Below the pieces are notes generated by a model that saw only the letters and a program-made list of their open reading frames with translations, ran no database searches and was not told the DNA's origin. Made by a program: the position numbers and the translations under genes. From Sisyra terminalis (lineage: Eukaryota; Arthropoda; Insecta; Neuroptera; Sisyridae): a stretch of 64,000 bases of DNA. Positions 1-12,486 of this stretch are shown in pieces (position 1 is the first letter of the stretch; each line of letters starts with the position of its first letter). Where the stretch lies: NCBI GenBank assembly GCA_958496175.1, contig OY292277.1:20292282-20356281 (forward strand), in the 5' to 3' direction.

Positions 1-3000
1 GATTTGCTTCAAACTTGCACGTCGACCATAGCGAAAAACAGATGAATAAACAGCGATAGAACTTGTGCACTATAAACAGTAAAGAACATGCGACGTACAC
101 TGAACCATATGAGAGTTCCATAACGCCAGAGCCATCTGTGAATGATTCGAATATTTTCCTTATTTTCTCGTTGGTGAAAAGAAAATCGGGAAAAGTCTGT
201 GAAAAAATATTCGAGGGAAAACATGATTTCGAAGAACTTACTTATTATTGTTAATATAGGAATTAAAAATATAGTTTATAAAGTAAATATCTTCTCGATT
301 TTTATCATTCTTACGATTTTTTTAAATTTCGTTTAAATTTAAACATCTTAAGATATTTAATTTTCCAAAATCAAATTTAACAAATCAGTTAAATATTTAT
401 CGTAAGTATACTTCAAATCAAAATTAATTGTCATTAACTTAAAATAATTAGTTAAAAAGTTGAAATTATAAATATAGTTATAGATAAATCATATTTTTTT
501 AAAGGCCACTTCTTCACAAATTGTATTCGTTAAGTTCTAAATGATATTTTCTACAGATGAATTTGGTTTCTCTTATCGGAACTTTTCTTAGTTTTTCCTT
601 TATATTGTAGTTCAAGAAAAAATAAACACCGAAAGTAATTAAAATTGCACAATTAATTAGACACTATGTGTAATTTTAAAAATTTCAAGAAAAAAGGGAA
701 ATAAGGAAAAAAAATAGACAAAATTGTTTTCTTTTATTTGGAAACATTTATCAATAGCAATAATACGGAAAGATTTTCTGAAAAAACGAATTTTTTATTT
801 TTTTTTTAAATCATAACAAGTATCACAAGTATAATGCTTTTTAAACAATGTATTCAAATGTATTTTTGACGTATTATTCAGATATATTTCGATTACCAAG
901 CACACTTCCTCAATGGCCATCAAGTAGTATTGGATTCCTCCGTAACTGCTATGTGAGGAGTCACAATTATACTAATTTTCAATTATAGTAAGTTATAATA
1001 CATAATTTAGACCACAATATATTTTATATAACATATAGTTTAAACTGTTTAATCTGTTCAAAGTTAGCGAAGAAATCTTATTTGATTATATAATGCTTTG
1101 TTGGTATTTATAATTTGAGACTATTTTTCCCATGAATATATTTGAAAACAAACTAAACTAAACATAAATTGAAGAATAAAATTTCGTAAACAAATGAAGT
1201 AGTAATATTCCGTGGCGAAAAAAAAAAACTAACAGCTATAAAAACGCATGTAGATTGATTTGAATTAAGGAACTTAAAACATCTTCAATTATTATATAAC
1301 TATTAACATCCTGGTCTAGGCCAATGTGGTATTGGCTTAAGTAAGTACACTTTAAGAGTAAGCTGATGTTTTTATTTGATGTAGAATATTGAAACTTGAC
1401 ATCAATGTTTATCGATACATCGTTTAAAAACTACGATTTTTTGAACATTGAATACTTTTCTTATTATTTAATTAGTTTATTATATCCAACTTTCGTTCTA
1501 AAAAAACAAAATAAATATTTAAATCTTAATCTGCCAAGAAAAACCTTAGTTTTAAAATTTTAACCAGTTAAGCCTAAAGCTAATTAGGTACATTTTGCAT
1601 CGTATTCCTTTCACTCTATTCCTCTGCTGGTTGGTGGACTATTAGAGTATCCTTTGAAAATAAATGTTCAGGTGGAGCAAAAGCCCCTACAATAGTCAAA
1701 TATTTGAAAGAAATTTTATAAAAGTTGGGAAATTGAACTTATAGATCACCCCAGATTTTCAATGAATTCTCGTTGAGTCTTCTATACGGAAATATATAAA
1801 CAATTAATCTCCTACACTTGATTTAGCTAGTTACTCACAAGGGCCGCTATCTGTTAATGGAATTTATTACAAGTTAAAATAATTCAGAAGCGTAAAAAAT
1901 ATATTTCCAATAGTTTTTGTCATTATTAGCCAAAATAAGTTTTTTTTCCATTAAATCAATGTATTTTTTGGTAAATCGATGCATTAAATAGAAAAACTCA
2001 TAGTCAAAACATCGAACCAATTCGATGTATCGTATGATAGATATCGAATAGATTCGATGCATCGATGTTTAGTGTAACTCCTCAGTTACCTAAAAAGATA
2101 TTATGATAATAAAATCTTAAAACTAACCAAAAACGCTAGACTGAATGGAAAAAATACATATATAAGTCGTTAAAAATAAAACATTCGATAATATTTTAAT
2201 AAGAGGCCAGGATCCACCTTAAAAACTTTTTAAAACTAGTCATATTTTTAACTGAATATTTGTACTTTGTCTTAGTTAGCTTCTCTATTATTAATTTTTT
2301 GTAAGGTTTTACGTTGGAAAAATTCAATATTTTTTTAAGAAAATTTATATATTTTTTTAATATTTAATACGAAGTCCATTAAAACAAAACATTGGTCAAG
2401 TAAATTTTTTGTCAGATAGAAATTTACGGAATTAATAAAAAAACCACTACAATTTTCCTTATGGTTACCAAAAGTGGATTAAAATCCATTGCTCTTTCTT
2501 TGTTATTACAATGCGTTCTAAACTATTTTTTTGAATTCATAAACATAATGAATTGTACGTAGGTTTTTGAACTGAAAATATCCGATAAGGCTTTGTTAAG
2601 TAATTATTTTTTCCAAAGAAGTTCAACGATGGACAATTCCCTATTCGCAACCTATTAATGATTCTTGCAAAACGTCTTGTAGGTTTGCAAGCCTCTTAGA
2701 AACAATAATACAAAAGCCAGGGGACTTAAGGGGGACGTTATGATTAATTTATGTAGAATGGTTTTAATATAACTTGTAGATGCAATGAACACTATTTATA
2801 AAGGATCAAAAGGGTAAAAAAGGAAAAGAAAAAATGTGAAGTCTAAAGCAATCTCTTTTTATTAGTCTACGTTTGTTGCCATAATTACTCCAATCATTTA
2901 AAATGTTATCTTTAAATTCAACTGATTTTAGCGTAACGATTAGTAAACTAAATAAGTTTAAGAGAAAAAACGCTTCAAAATCAGATCCTATCCTACCATT

Positions 3001-3840
3001 TACCATAGTTCTCAAAAAATTAAAAATTCAACCAATTTTTTCTGTATATTTTAGTGAGGTGAAGAACTAGGAATCTGTAGATACATTGTTTGGAGCTTAA
3101 ATTTTATAAGTTTTTACTTATATACAGCAAAACCTTTATGTTGAAATAGGTACAGTTTGAAAAAAAACAGATTATCAATGAAAATACTTCATTTGTGTAA
3201 AAACGCACGTAATTAATGTATGGTAACAATACTTAAAAAAGAAATGACTAAAATAAATCAATGGGTGAGTAGGCATTTTTCTTCTAATTAAATTATATAT
3301 AAGTACCTACCTATATTATATGCTTCAAGGTACGGAAATAAATATCTACTACAGTAAATACCTACGTATCATGGATAAATAATAGTTCTTTGATAACATA
3401 TAAATTATTCACTTTTATTTTAAATCTGAAGAAAAATACATTTAATTTTCTGGAAATTACTCATCCATAACTATAACTAATTACTCATTGCAAGTTTTAC
3501 ATTGCATAATATTATATATTTTTCCATTAGAAAACAAAAATAAGATCCAAATATTTACGGATAGAATAGCGAAGGATACAAAACTTAAACATCAAAGCTT
3601 TGAGTTCGCATATTTATTTCGAATTCCAAAAATTTTTTTAAACAAGTTTACTGAAGACCCAAAATTCATACTACTTAACAAATCCAATTAAAATTACCGA
3701 CAAATAAAAATTCAAGGATTCGAAATAATACTTTATCTACACCACTTAAGCGGAACACTTGAAAATATTAATTTGAATTTTAAAATATACTAATGATTTT
3801 TATGTTAAATTCCTTAACTATACGAATTTTTTATACAAAA
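1..3840. other. Gene-poor AT-rich intergenic DNA
   Basis: No gene could be supported here. The first 250 bases are less AT-rich than the rest and hold short overlapping open frames on both strands (63-254 plus, 9-224 minus). Neither resembles a known protein, so they could be part of an exon cut by the window edge or chance. Around 885-1045 lies an inverted relative of the ribozyme-bearing insertion found near 28.5 kb, listed separately. Confidence 0.5.
885..1045 (-). mobile_element. Relic related to the hammerhead-bearing insertion at 28.4-28.7 kb
   Basis: Read on the minus strand, this stretch matches the plus strand near 28455-28540. Shared blocks include GCAGTTACGGAG, a block ending CTACTTGATG, TAATCGAAA and AATACGTCA. 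The ribozyme core itself is decayed: the CTGATGA box reads roughly TTGAGGA. The neighbouring block GACCACAATATAT (about 1001) matches GACCGCAATATAT (28640), but its orientation relative to the core is opposite to the other copy. That is a rearranged arrangement. Family assignment to Penelope-like elements is inference. Confidence 0.45.
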
Positions 3841-4492
3841 TATCATTGCAGTAATTTTTCTTGTAAATATTTTGATTCTTTGATATTTGAAATACCAATT
3901 TTGTTTGTTTGTATAATTGGTAATCGAAACCAATCTTAAGGTAATTAGAGTTTAATCTGCCAAAATTAATAATTCCCAATCCTTAATACTCCTATTTTTT
4001 GATAGAAACAATATTGTACATATTTTCGGGTGAAAAAATATTACAATCTTCAAAGTCGACCAATTGTTAAGCAAAAGTTTTTTTAGAACGCAAAGCAGAA
4101 GAAATCTCAGGAGAGGTTCCCAGAATGCTGAAGAAGAAGAGACGATCGAATTGTTCGACAGTATATAAAGTATCATTGCAGTAATTTTTATTGTAAATAT
4201 ATTGATACATATTCTTTGATATTTGAAATCCCCATTTCGTTTATATAACTGGTAATCGAAACCAACCTTACGGTAATTACAGTTTAATCTGTCAAAATTA
4301 ATGATTACCAATCCTTAATACTCCTATTAAATGTTGGTAGAAACAATATTGTGCATATTTTCAAGCGAAAAAATATTACAATCTTAAAAGTCGGTTAATT
4401 GTTAAGCAAAAGTCTTTTTAGAATGAAAAAGCAGAAGAATTCTCAGGCGAGGCTCCCAGAATGCTGAAGAGATGATCGAATTTCTCGACAGT
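3841..4492. repeat. Tandem duplication, about 330-bp unit
   Basis: Unit 1 (3841-4170) and unit 2 (4171-about 4492) start with the same TATCATTGCAGTAATTTTT and stay alignable to the end, where both read CCAGAATGCTGAAGA followed by a GATCGAA block. Differences are scattered substitutions and small indels, so the duplication is not recent. No coding potential was recognised: the 119-residue minus-strand open frame (3952-4311) crosses the unit junction and looks like chance. Confidence 0.8.
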
Positions 4493-6500
4493 TGGACGAC
4501 CATTAATATAAATGGTAGAATTAGTAGAATATGTATTCAATGTATACATTGTCTATCCTGCGAATGTATACAATGACTAGTCAATGCATGCATTCGCGGG
4601 GTAGACGCGTTTACTGTAACGTATCTATAATCGTTTACCAAAAAATATTTTTAAACTTTCTTCCTTTTGAAATTTCCTATTATGGATAAAATATTTATTT
4701 TTTATCAATTAAGTTGTTCATAATCAAAATGTAGTCCATAATCTAAGGTTCTAAATTCTAATGCTCAAACTCGACTAGATAACGTGTCGGCTTCTGTTTA
4801 ATTAAGGGAAACGTTGGCGTTGTTCCAATTAAGAATTAAAGAATAATTACAATGTTTTATTACGATTCCTAGATCTTTAGCCCAATTAATTGAATCGACT
4901 AACTTGGAGAACATAAAATTTGAACATTCCACTGGAAATTTCAATTATTTTAAATGAGTTCTCCTTTTTGCCTTCAACTGAGTTTTAATTACATCCACTT
5001 GTGTTTACCAATTCTTGTGTTTTTTCATTTGAAATTCTAATTTCGTGGGTGAAAATGTATTCGACTTGTCCTGCACCTACCTGTTGGCCATCAGATTGAC
5101 TAGCAAGATAGCTGTCCTCCACCTATGTGATTATGTATTATTACCAGTAACATTACAAACAGAAAAGTAAAAATAATAATATGCACTTCTATAATGTATC
5201 TCTACACAAATTATAACATTAAAAAATTGCCGGCACTACGCCACAATGAACATCACCTACTTTGTTCAAAACTAAGCTCTGGTAATATAGTTTGTTATGC
5301 TTTACTTCGTAAATTCTGCATTTTATTTTCATGTTTTCACTACGTAGGTATCTGTAGATATTAAAATGTGCATAAATGCAACGGTCGTTGGTTTTGCAAC
5401 CTCTTGTTGCAGGAATTGTTTTACAAGAACGACGCTATCAAGTAGGAAACCAAATGGAAAGGCCGAACTGATATCAATCAAATGTTGGCAGAGGAAAAGA
5501 AAATTAATTTTGCTGCTATGCATGTGTTATAATTATGGTTTTAATGAGAACCTAACTTCACATTTACGGTTCCCAAAAGAATTTTAAAATTCAACGCAGT
5601 TGTCCCCAATATTATATATCTACCACAGCAACTTGGTATTGTATGTAGCTCTGCCTGTTCAGATAAATTAAATGCTTACGTTTTAATGCAAATAATTTTG
5701 TCCCTGAAATAATTCTTTTATTTAAACTAATAACATGCAATCAAATATGATTTCTTTGTTTACTTGAGTGGGTGAAAATTCTGATAGAAAACACAACAAA
5801 TTGTGAATTTCCTGAGAAATTATTTCACCTACGCGGTCGACTCGTATAAGTTATGTCATTTCTATAATTAAATTGATTGATTTTTAAAAGATGTTGTTCT
5901 CATTCATTGTAATTAATCCTTTTTATAAGGAAACACATTTATTTATTATCTTATTTTTTCAATTAATAATATACTGATAATAAAACAAAAATAAATATGG
6001 GTAGAATGTAGGTGCAATGATATTTGCTTTATAGGTAGGACGCGATTGAAGACTTCATGATAAAATTTATAAAAAAAAATATTTTGTATTTCATAATTGG
6101 TTTATTTGGAATTATATATATAATACTTATGATTAGTATTTTTAATATCTCAAAATATACGATAGTAAATTTTATGCAAACTCAAAAGTTTGCGATTATT
6201 AAGAAGCAGGTTTATGAGAAAATTAAATAGTGCAACTACTCAGGCTTAACATTTGTGTGTATAGTTTACTTTTGATTTAAAATTGCATAAAATTTCCGCA
6301 ACAATATTTTCACTTCGCTTTTATTAGGAAACTTTGTTTGTAAAGTACGGAACTTATAATCTATTATAAAAAGTAAGGTTTATTTATTTTTTATTTATTC
6401 TTTTTAAGTATTTTTTAACATTGTTATCTTAATTTTATGCTGAACAGCGAAAATTAATTTATTTGTGTAATTTGGTTTTGAACAACATGCATTGTTATTA
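4493..6500. other. Intergenic DNA without recognised gene
   Basis: Contains an imperfect palindrome at 4552-4605, with 25-bp arms around a 4-base centre. A slightly protein-like plus-strand stretch at about 5415-5530 is interrupted by an in-frame stop. It may be a decayed coding fragment but matches no family I know. Confidence 0.4.
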
Positions 6501-6513
6501 TGTTTTAGTTCTC

Positions 6514-6544
6514 CTGAAGAAGTTGGAAATAAATACCAACGAAA
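6514..6544 (+). ncRNA. Degenerate hammerhead-ribozyme-like core
   Basis: The order is CTGAAGA (6514-6520), a perfect 5-bp stem GTTGG/CCAAC (6522-6526 with 6536-6540), then GAAA (6541-6544). This is the order of the hammerhead catalytic core (CUGAUGA, stem II, GAAA) with one substitution in the first box. Stems I and III and the cleavage site were not established. Because of the box mutation, it is most likely an inactive relic of a retroelement. Confidence 0.35.
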
Positions 6545-7000
6545 CGTTGAGATGATTTGAAAATTTAACGTTTTATTATTTGAGTCCAAGTTCCCAAAAA
6601 TATTTTTATTGACCACACCATGAATGAGAGCAACCAGGATCTTATAATTTCATTTTCAACATCTTCCCAGCACTTTATCGTGCTGAATTTTAACACACCT
6701 GTTTACTCTCGATGTCAACGCATGACTTCGTCGTAAAATTTAATAACTAAAACGTATTTTTCTATATTTAATATTTTAATATTTAACTTTGAAAAAATTT
6801 TTGTTGCCTACTTTCAAAGGCGCATGTAATAGTAAGTCAATTTTAAGTGCTTATTGAAGTAAGCATGTTTAGTATAGTTTATGAGACAAATAGAAGTTAA
6901 TATTAAATTATATTTTGCCTGTTAAATATTTACGGCCAGCACAACTGATAAAAATTGGCAATGGAATGAAATAAAAAGGCAGTTGAAACAAATGACAACA

Positions 7001-7176
7001 ATCGATATTAAGGCGATATTAGCCAATTAACGAGACTCGTAAGCTATCTAGTTGTGTTTTAAAGCGAAAGGTGTTTTATGATACCAAATTCTAAACAAAA
7101 TTGCACTCTTCACTTTGATGCATGCCTAGATAACATACGATTTTCATTAATTGGCTAATATCGCTTTAATATCGAT
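7001..7176. mobile_element. Small TIR element (MITE), 176 bp
   Basis: Terminal inverted repeats of 30 bp occupy 7001-7030 and 7147-7176. They pair at 29 of 30 positions and begin ATCGATATTAAGGCGATATT. The interior has no coding capacity. No target duplication was obvious, so the superfamily is open. Such high arm identity suggests a fairly recent insertion. Confidence 0.75.
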
Positions 7177-9448
7177 GGTGCAATCGGTACGAATATTTAG
7201 TTCATAAATTAGTTTTTACTTTTTAGTGCATTTTATCAATGCAAGCAAGGTTTTTAAGTCCTTTTTTTATATTGTAGGAACAAATCTGATCTACTTTGTA
7301 ACTTCTAATACACAGATAAATTATATTAATTATACTAAAAATATTAATAAATTATATTATATAAATTCTATTCTTTTCAGCTCTAATAACTATAACTTGA
7401 TTAATGTAAAAGGGTTTTTAAGTTCTTCCACGCTTTTGTATTTTAACGAATAAAAATGGTCTAAGTCCTCAGAAATATGTTGCATTCGTTGATATTCTAC
7501 AAGGAAATGAATTAGGAAACATAAGATAAATTTAACCACTGAATTTTATTTGGAATTAATTAACAAGTATATATTTGTTTTTTACGAAGTAGTTATATAT
7601 AAGTACTCAGATGGGCAGCAGTAAGTAGATCAATTTAATCCACGTTAATAAGGGAAAATATTTCCCATGTATTAATCGTAAGAGTTATGATGTATAAATA
7701 AGTAAAGAAATTATATTCTTATAAAAACATATTTTAAGTATATATTACAAAGTTAATCTCTGTCTTTAATAATAGTAGTTTTCTCATTTAATCTTGAAAT
7801 AAAATATGCGACAAAATTAAAAAAAAAGTCTCTTTTGCAGTCATGTGCTTTCTACAGAGACGGATTAAAACGAAAGAATGCATTTATTCATAATATTCCT
7901 GTTTCAGATATAATAATTAAAATAAATATATTGATTTTTTAATTGTATTTATTTTTAAATCTATTGACATTTTATTGTTTCAACCCAACTTTATTTGTGA
8001 AGTTTAAAATCACATTTTTTGGAAATTGTACCTTTTTTGATCATTCTTTTTATAAGAAAGTAAGTAGGTATAAAAATACCTTAAGGAAGATTAAACCAAA
8101 ATTCAATCGCTAAAAAGTATAAAAATCAAAAGGTATTAACTTTTTTCAAAAGAATTTTCCTCGCTAAAATTCAATGAAGTTTCACTGTTTAACGGGGAAT
8201 TACCTATTGTTATCGAATTTAAAAAAAAAAACATTAAAAAAATGTAAGATAAAGTGATTAAAAATACTGTACTAAGTAAGATATTTTAAGACATAGAAAT
8301 TTTATTGTTGAAATATCTTTATATCCATCATAATACAACCAAAACACATTTATAGTTATGCTTTGAGTAAATCAGTACAGATATAAAGAATAGAAATTTT
8401 ATTTCCAATAAAACTTCCAACAGAGAAAATTTTCTAATCATTAGATTGAAAAAAATTAAAACATTAATGAGTAAAACAGAGCCGTTCAATCTGAAAAACT
8501 AATCTATATATGGTAGTTATAATTTTTATAACTCCAATTAATTAACCAACGTTGAAGATTTGGTTCGGGTATGAATCTTAAAATAAGGCCATTTACAGAT
8601 AAGCTTTTCCAAATTAGTATACTTAAATGCTTATGAATTGGACTGGTTTTTGATAAACCTTACCATGATTTGGTTGAACATAGGAAAATGGTGAAGTTTT
8701 TAAAGTAACCAAGATAAATAGGCTTTTATTTGGCAGAAACGTGACAATAAAATGTTCTTAAGATTAGAATTAAAATGTCTACAATATTTTCTTTGATACG
8801 AACAAGTTCTTTTTTGTAAAGAAACTATAAAAAAAATATAAAAGGCTATAATTTGAAATATAAACCGCCTACAAGGGCATTAAACTTTAATCTGCTTGAA
8901 CAAATTACATATTAATTTGATACTCAATTTCTATTAGTGATAAGTACAAATTTCAACAAGAAAATAAAATTATTTCAAATAATAAAAAATGAAGTTTAAG
9001 TTATATTTTAACACCACGTTAAATTAACTTTATTCGTTCTACTTAGAAACTACATATTCTGGATTTTTGCCTATTGTAGTTAGGTAAAGATTTTAACGAT
9101 TTATTAATCTACGTTACTTATCTACACACAAGCTAATTTACACTAAGTATAATAACTAAAATACTATAACTAAAATTTATTTATTCCAAGTAACAATAAC
9201 TTTCCAGCAAATATTTATATTACATTTTTCCAGTACGAGGTATAACCAATAAAACCAATTCTAAAAGTTTATTTCCTTACAAGCAATCCTTTTGCTCAGG
9301 TAACCATCTCTCTTATTAGTTCTTTTCTTATGGGTTACCTTCAATTCAAATTACCTCAAAACTTTTCTCAAACTATTCTCAAAGCTTTCGATTCAATCTC
9401 CTGCAATACTTCGAAAATTTCAATTTATTGACGGACAAATATAGTCCT
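7177..9448. other. AT-rich intergenic DNA, nothing recognised
   Basis: Very AT-rich sequence with many homopolymer runs. The 75-residue plus-strand open frame at 7226-7453 is low-complexity (Asn, Tyr, Ile) and starts just downstream of the TIR element. I regard it as chance. Confidence 0.4.
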
Positions 9449-9610
9449 AGCCTGCTGGTAGCCGAGTGGTCAAGGTGACCGCTTCAAATCTGGTCGATAT
9501 TGGGTTCGATCCTCGTATCGAGTAAATTTTCGATATTTCTCGATTTACGGATCTTTATTAACCCTAAAGTCGTTAATGACCTTAGTAGTTATATAGAAAC
9601 GGTAAATAAT
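9449..9610 (+). mobile_element. tRNA-derived SINE, copy 1
   Basis: The 5' part is tRNA-like, with an A-box region GTAGCCGAGTGGTCAAGG (9458-9475) and a B-box GGTTCGATCC around 9504-9513. The variable-arm context resembles serine or leucine tRNAs. A tRNA-unrelated body follows (TTTTTATTAACCC type, then GACCTTAGTAGTTATA) and ends near CGGTAAATAA. The same order occurs in the other copies, so this is a SINE and not a tRNA gene. Transcription would be by RNA polymerase III, mobilised by a LINE that is not identified here. Confidence 0.8.
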
Positions 9611-10770
9611 CGTAAAAATAGTTCTACTGTTATTATACTGAAATTCCATTTATCAAAAAGTATGTTTCAAAACTACTAAACAAATTCATTGGCTTGTTTA
9701 AATTTAGTCGAGTTGTCGACTAAAAATAAGCGAGAATTCACATTTCGGATCTGTGGAAAAGTGGAGTTCAAATCTGTGATAGAAAAATGGTTTTCAGATA
9801 AGAATTGGTTTGTGAGAAAAACAAGTAAAAGGGGGAAATGGTTTAGGTTTTTTTTTTGAGGATTATCATTAAATTTTGGTTTAACGAGTCTAAGCGTATT
9901 CGTATATTTTAAATGTAAATGAAAAATCCATTTTGGTGCTTTTTATATAGGTATATTTATTGACAAATTATTTGAGATAAGAAAGATAATTTAGACAATC
10001 AAGAGATATAACAGACATACAGTTAAAGTCAAAAGTCTGTTTGGAACAACTTTTACTTTAAGGTAAAGTTTTTTACTTAAATGACTAGGCAATATTTATA
10101 CTGAAAATGAAAAATAAGTGGAATATTGAATGATTATTTCTTACTCCCAATTTAGATGGATGTATCTACACTAGTAACTATCCGTGAAATATTAACAGCC
10201 AACACTGATATAACTGAAAAATGACAAAAATTAAATCGGACTGACAGTTGAAACAAATGACAAGAATTAGTTAATTTAAATTTGAAACTGATTATTGATA
10301 ATGATTATATTGACTCTGATAATTTGATTTGCTTCTAAATATGAACTGTGATGAAATTTCCACAGTACACAAAAACACTCGAAGGGAGAAGTAGGGGAGC
10401 ACGTGTCCTCATGCCCCCCACACCTTAAATTCGCCCTTGTTCTGGATTTCTCAAACTATAGATAATATTTGGAAAAAAGAAGAAATAAAGATATAATATC
10501 CTATACTCTGTTCTTTCTGCTCGAAATAATAGTGGACGGAAGAAATTTGGTATCAGTAATAAAGAAAATTTTAGCGACTTGAACACTTGATTAGTTGTAA
10601 CAAAATGTATTTTCCGAAGACTTAAGAATATTAGAGTACGTTAGTTATACTTTTCTGTCTTCATTTTATTTAGCCACCTTAGCTATAACTTTTTCCTTGA
10701 CCGTTACCAATTTAACTATAACAGTTTGAAACTTTCATCGTTAATCTATGCATATCAGCTCTTGCTTGTA
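9611..10770. other. Intergenic DNA without recognised gene
   Basis: No gene seen. A block near 10195-10270 (core AGTTGAAACAAATGACAA) resembles the block just left of the TIR element at 7001 (6925-7000), indicating another dispersed repeat about 75 bp long. Confidence 0.4.
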
Positions 10771-11003
10771 AAGATTTTGGCTCAAGTGTACTTTAGCACA
10801 TCCACAATCTGGCAACGTTACATTTTCGACTTTGTTTTTAATTTAATTCGCGATATTTTTGTTAATTCAATTCTAATATGGTATAACTCTCTCTTTTGTG
10901 GCTAAATTTTCATTATGGACCGATTTAATCGCGAATTAAAAAAGTTGAAAATGCAACGTTGCCAGATTGTGGGTGTGCTGAAGTACACTTGAGTCAAGAT
11001 TTT
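10771..11003. mobile_element. Long-TIR MITE, family reference copy
   Basis: Inverted arms of about 60 bp occupy 10771-10833 and 10941-11003. Both carry CTCAAGTGTACTT, CACAATCTGGCAACGTT and CATTTTC, with only a few mismatches. The interior (TTTAATTTAATTCGCG, GGTATAACTC, CATTATGGACCGATTTA) recurs in the copies near 30.3, 40.0 and 52.2 kb. No coding capacity and no clear target duplication. Confidence 0.8.
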
Positions 11004-12478
11004 TATACAATTATTTCATTTTGGAAAGATTCCACCAATTCATCTCACCTATAGATGGTATGTTTTCTACGTTTTTGTTCACTCACCGATTTGGTAGATT
11101 CGAAAAGGTAGTTAAGTTTTATTTTTGTTCAATAAGTTACAACCATGCAATTATACTAACTGGGCAATCGAAGTAAGTATAAACAGAAATTCGTTAAATA
11201 ATATACTACTATTAAAACAATCTAGGGTTACATGTTACCGTTTAAGTAATTATAGCATTAAGTTTATAATAAGATAGTTTTAATTTCTTTATTATCTATC
11301 CATTATGACAAATCTTAGACTGTAATTTATAGTGTTAGGGATTTGAGTGCAAACAATGAACATTGAATAGTTTGACGGCGGCTTTGACGAATTTTGATCG
11401 TTCTAGGTGAATCATATAGATCATAGAAAATGAGAATAAAAAATTCGCAAAATTTTACGGTTTTAAACTTCAAAATAGCGAATTAATCAAAAATTTCGCG
11501 AATTAAAAAGCAAATTAATTCGTTTTCAATTAATTATCTGCGATTAAAAAGGTTCAACAAATAAATAATAAGTTAATATTCTTTTTTTGAATAGTTCTAA
11601 GCACTACGATTTGTGAATACATATTATTAACTTTTTTGATTAAGTTCCATATACCGGTCGCATCTTGTTGCTAACAATAAGTGTCCATTAAATACTCTTC
11701 TTATTCTCATGTGTCTGGTATTGTTTCATTAATGTCAATTTTATGAAAGGGAGCCGTTTACTATCAATGACTTAATCCCGGCTCTGATTTGTTATCAGAG
11801 GTCGTAAGCACAGAACAGTCATCAAGTCATATGACGGGATACGAAGACAAGGTTATCGCTATTGAGTTCATGTGACTCTTCACCATGTGACCAGTTTATA
11901 GAATTCTGCATAATATATTTCACACTTGTTTTACCAGTTCTAAATGTTTGTTGTTGTTGGTATATTGGTTTTCCATTGGATTTTTTGCAATGATTCTCAG
12001 TAACTATTTTTTTGTTGTTTATAGCAGGAAGACCACTATGACAATGTTACAGATGATTCTAATTACCTAATAGATCCAATACCTGATATAAATCAGTAGT
12101 TACGTTTTTTATTTTACAATTAAATGTTAGCTATTAATTTAAAATGAAGTAAAAGTTGATTTAACCATTTTTGTATAAGGTATATTTTCTATTTTCGGCG
12201 GTGTCATCCCCTATATAGGTGCAATCCATATTTGCCCTTAGATTTACTTGTACAATCAAGGTAAAAATAATTAAACCGATGATTATTTTCTCTTTTTTTT
12301 CCCCTAGGAAAATTTTAGCAACCGAAAGCATCTGAATAAAGAATTGTTTTTCCTTAAAATTTCCTTAAAAGTTAGTTGGAATTCGACTTCTTTGTAAAAG
12401 TACTGTTTTTAACTGATTTAGACAGCAAACAATAAGAAGAAGTGTAGTAATATTTATTTTTTGTAGCGAAAAAATTCG
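11004..12478. other. Intergenic DNA without recognised gene
   Basis: Nothing recognised. The block at 11740-11890 is less AT-rich and holds short inverted words around CGGCTCTGATTTGTTATCAGAG but no supportable feature. Confidence 0.35.
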
Positions 12479-12486
12479 GTCCCAAT

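Noticed and set aside
9..254. Overlapping open frames on both strands at the left edge
   Set aside because: No recognisable protein pattern, and both strands are equally open. Possibly an exon cut by the window but not supportable.
1400..2065. Possible TIR element with ATCGATACATCG / CGATGCATCGATG ends
   Set aside because: Only about 12 of 19 terminal positions pair and no target duplication was found. Palindromic ATCGAT words are common in this sequence.
4120..4165. CTGAAGA motif as a third hammerhead core
   Set aside because: No stem II followed by GAAA; the sequence belongs to the 330-bp tandem repeat.
5329..5587. Overlapping 64- and 73-residue open frames
   Set aside because: The most protein-like reading (ETKWKGRTDINQML..EEKK) is in a third frame with stops. 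No family match, so not annotated as a gene.
9449..9525. tRNA gene candidates at the SINE heads (also 14249, 17221, 19593, 39452)
   Set aside because: All five tRNA-like heads are followed by the same non-tRNA body, lack a convincing acceptor stem closure and vary at conserved positions, so they are SINEs and not tRNA genes.
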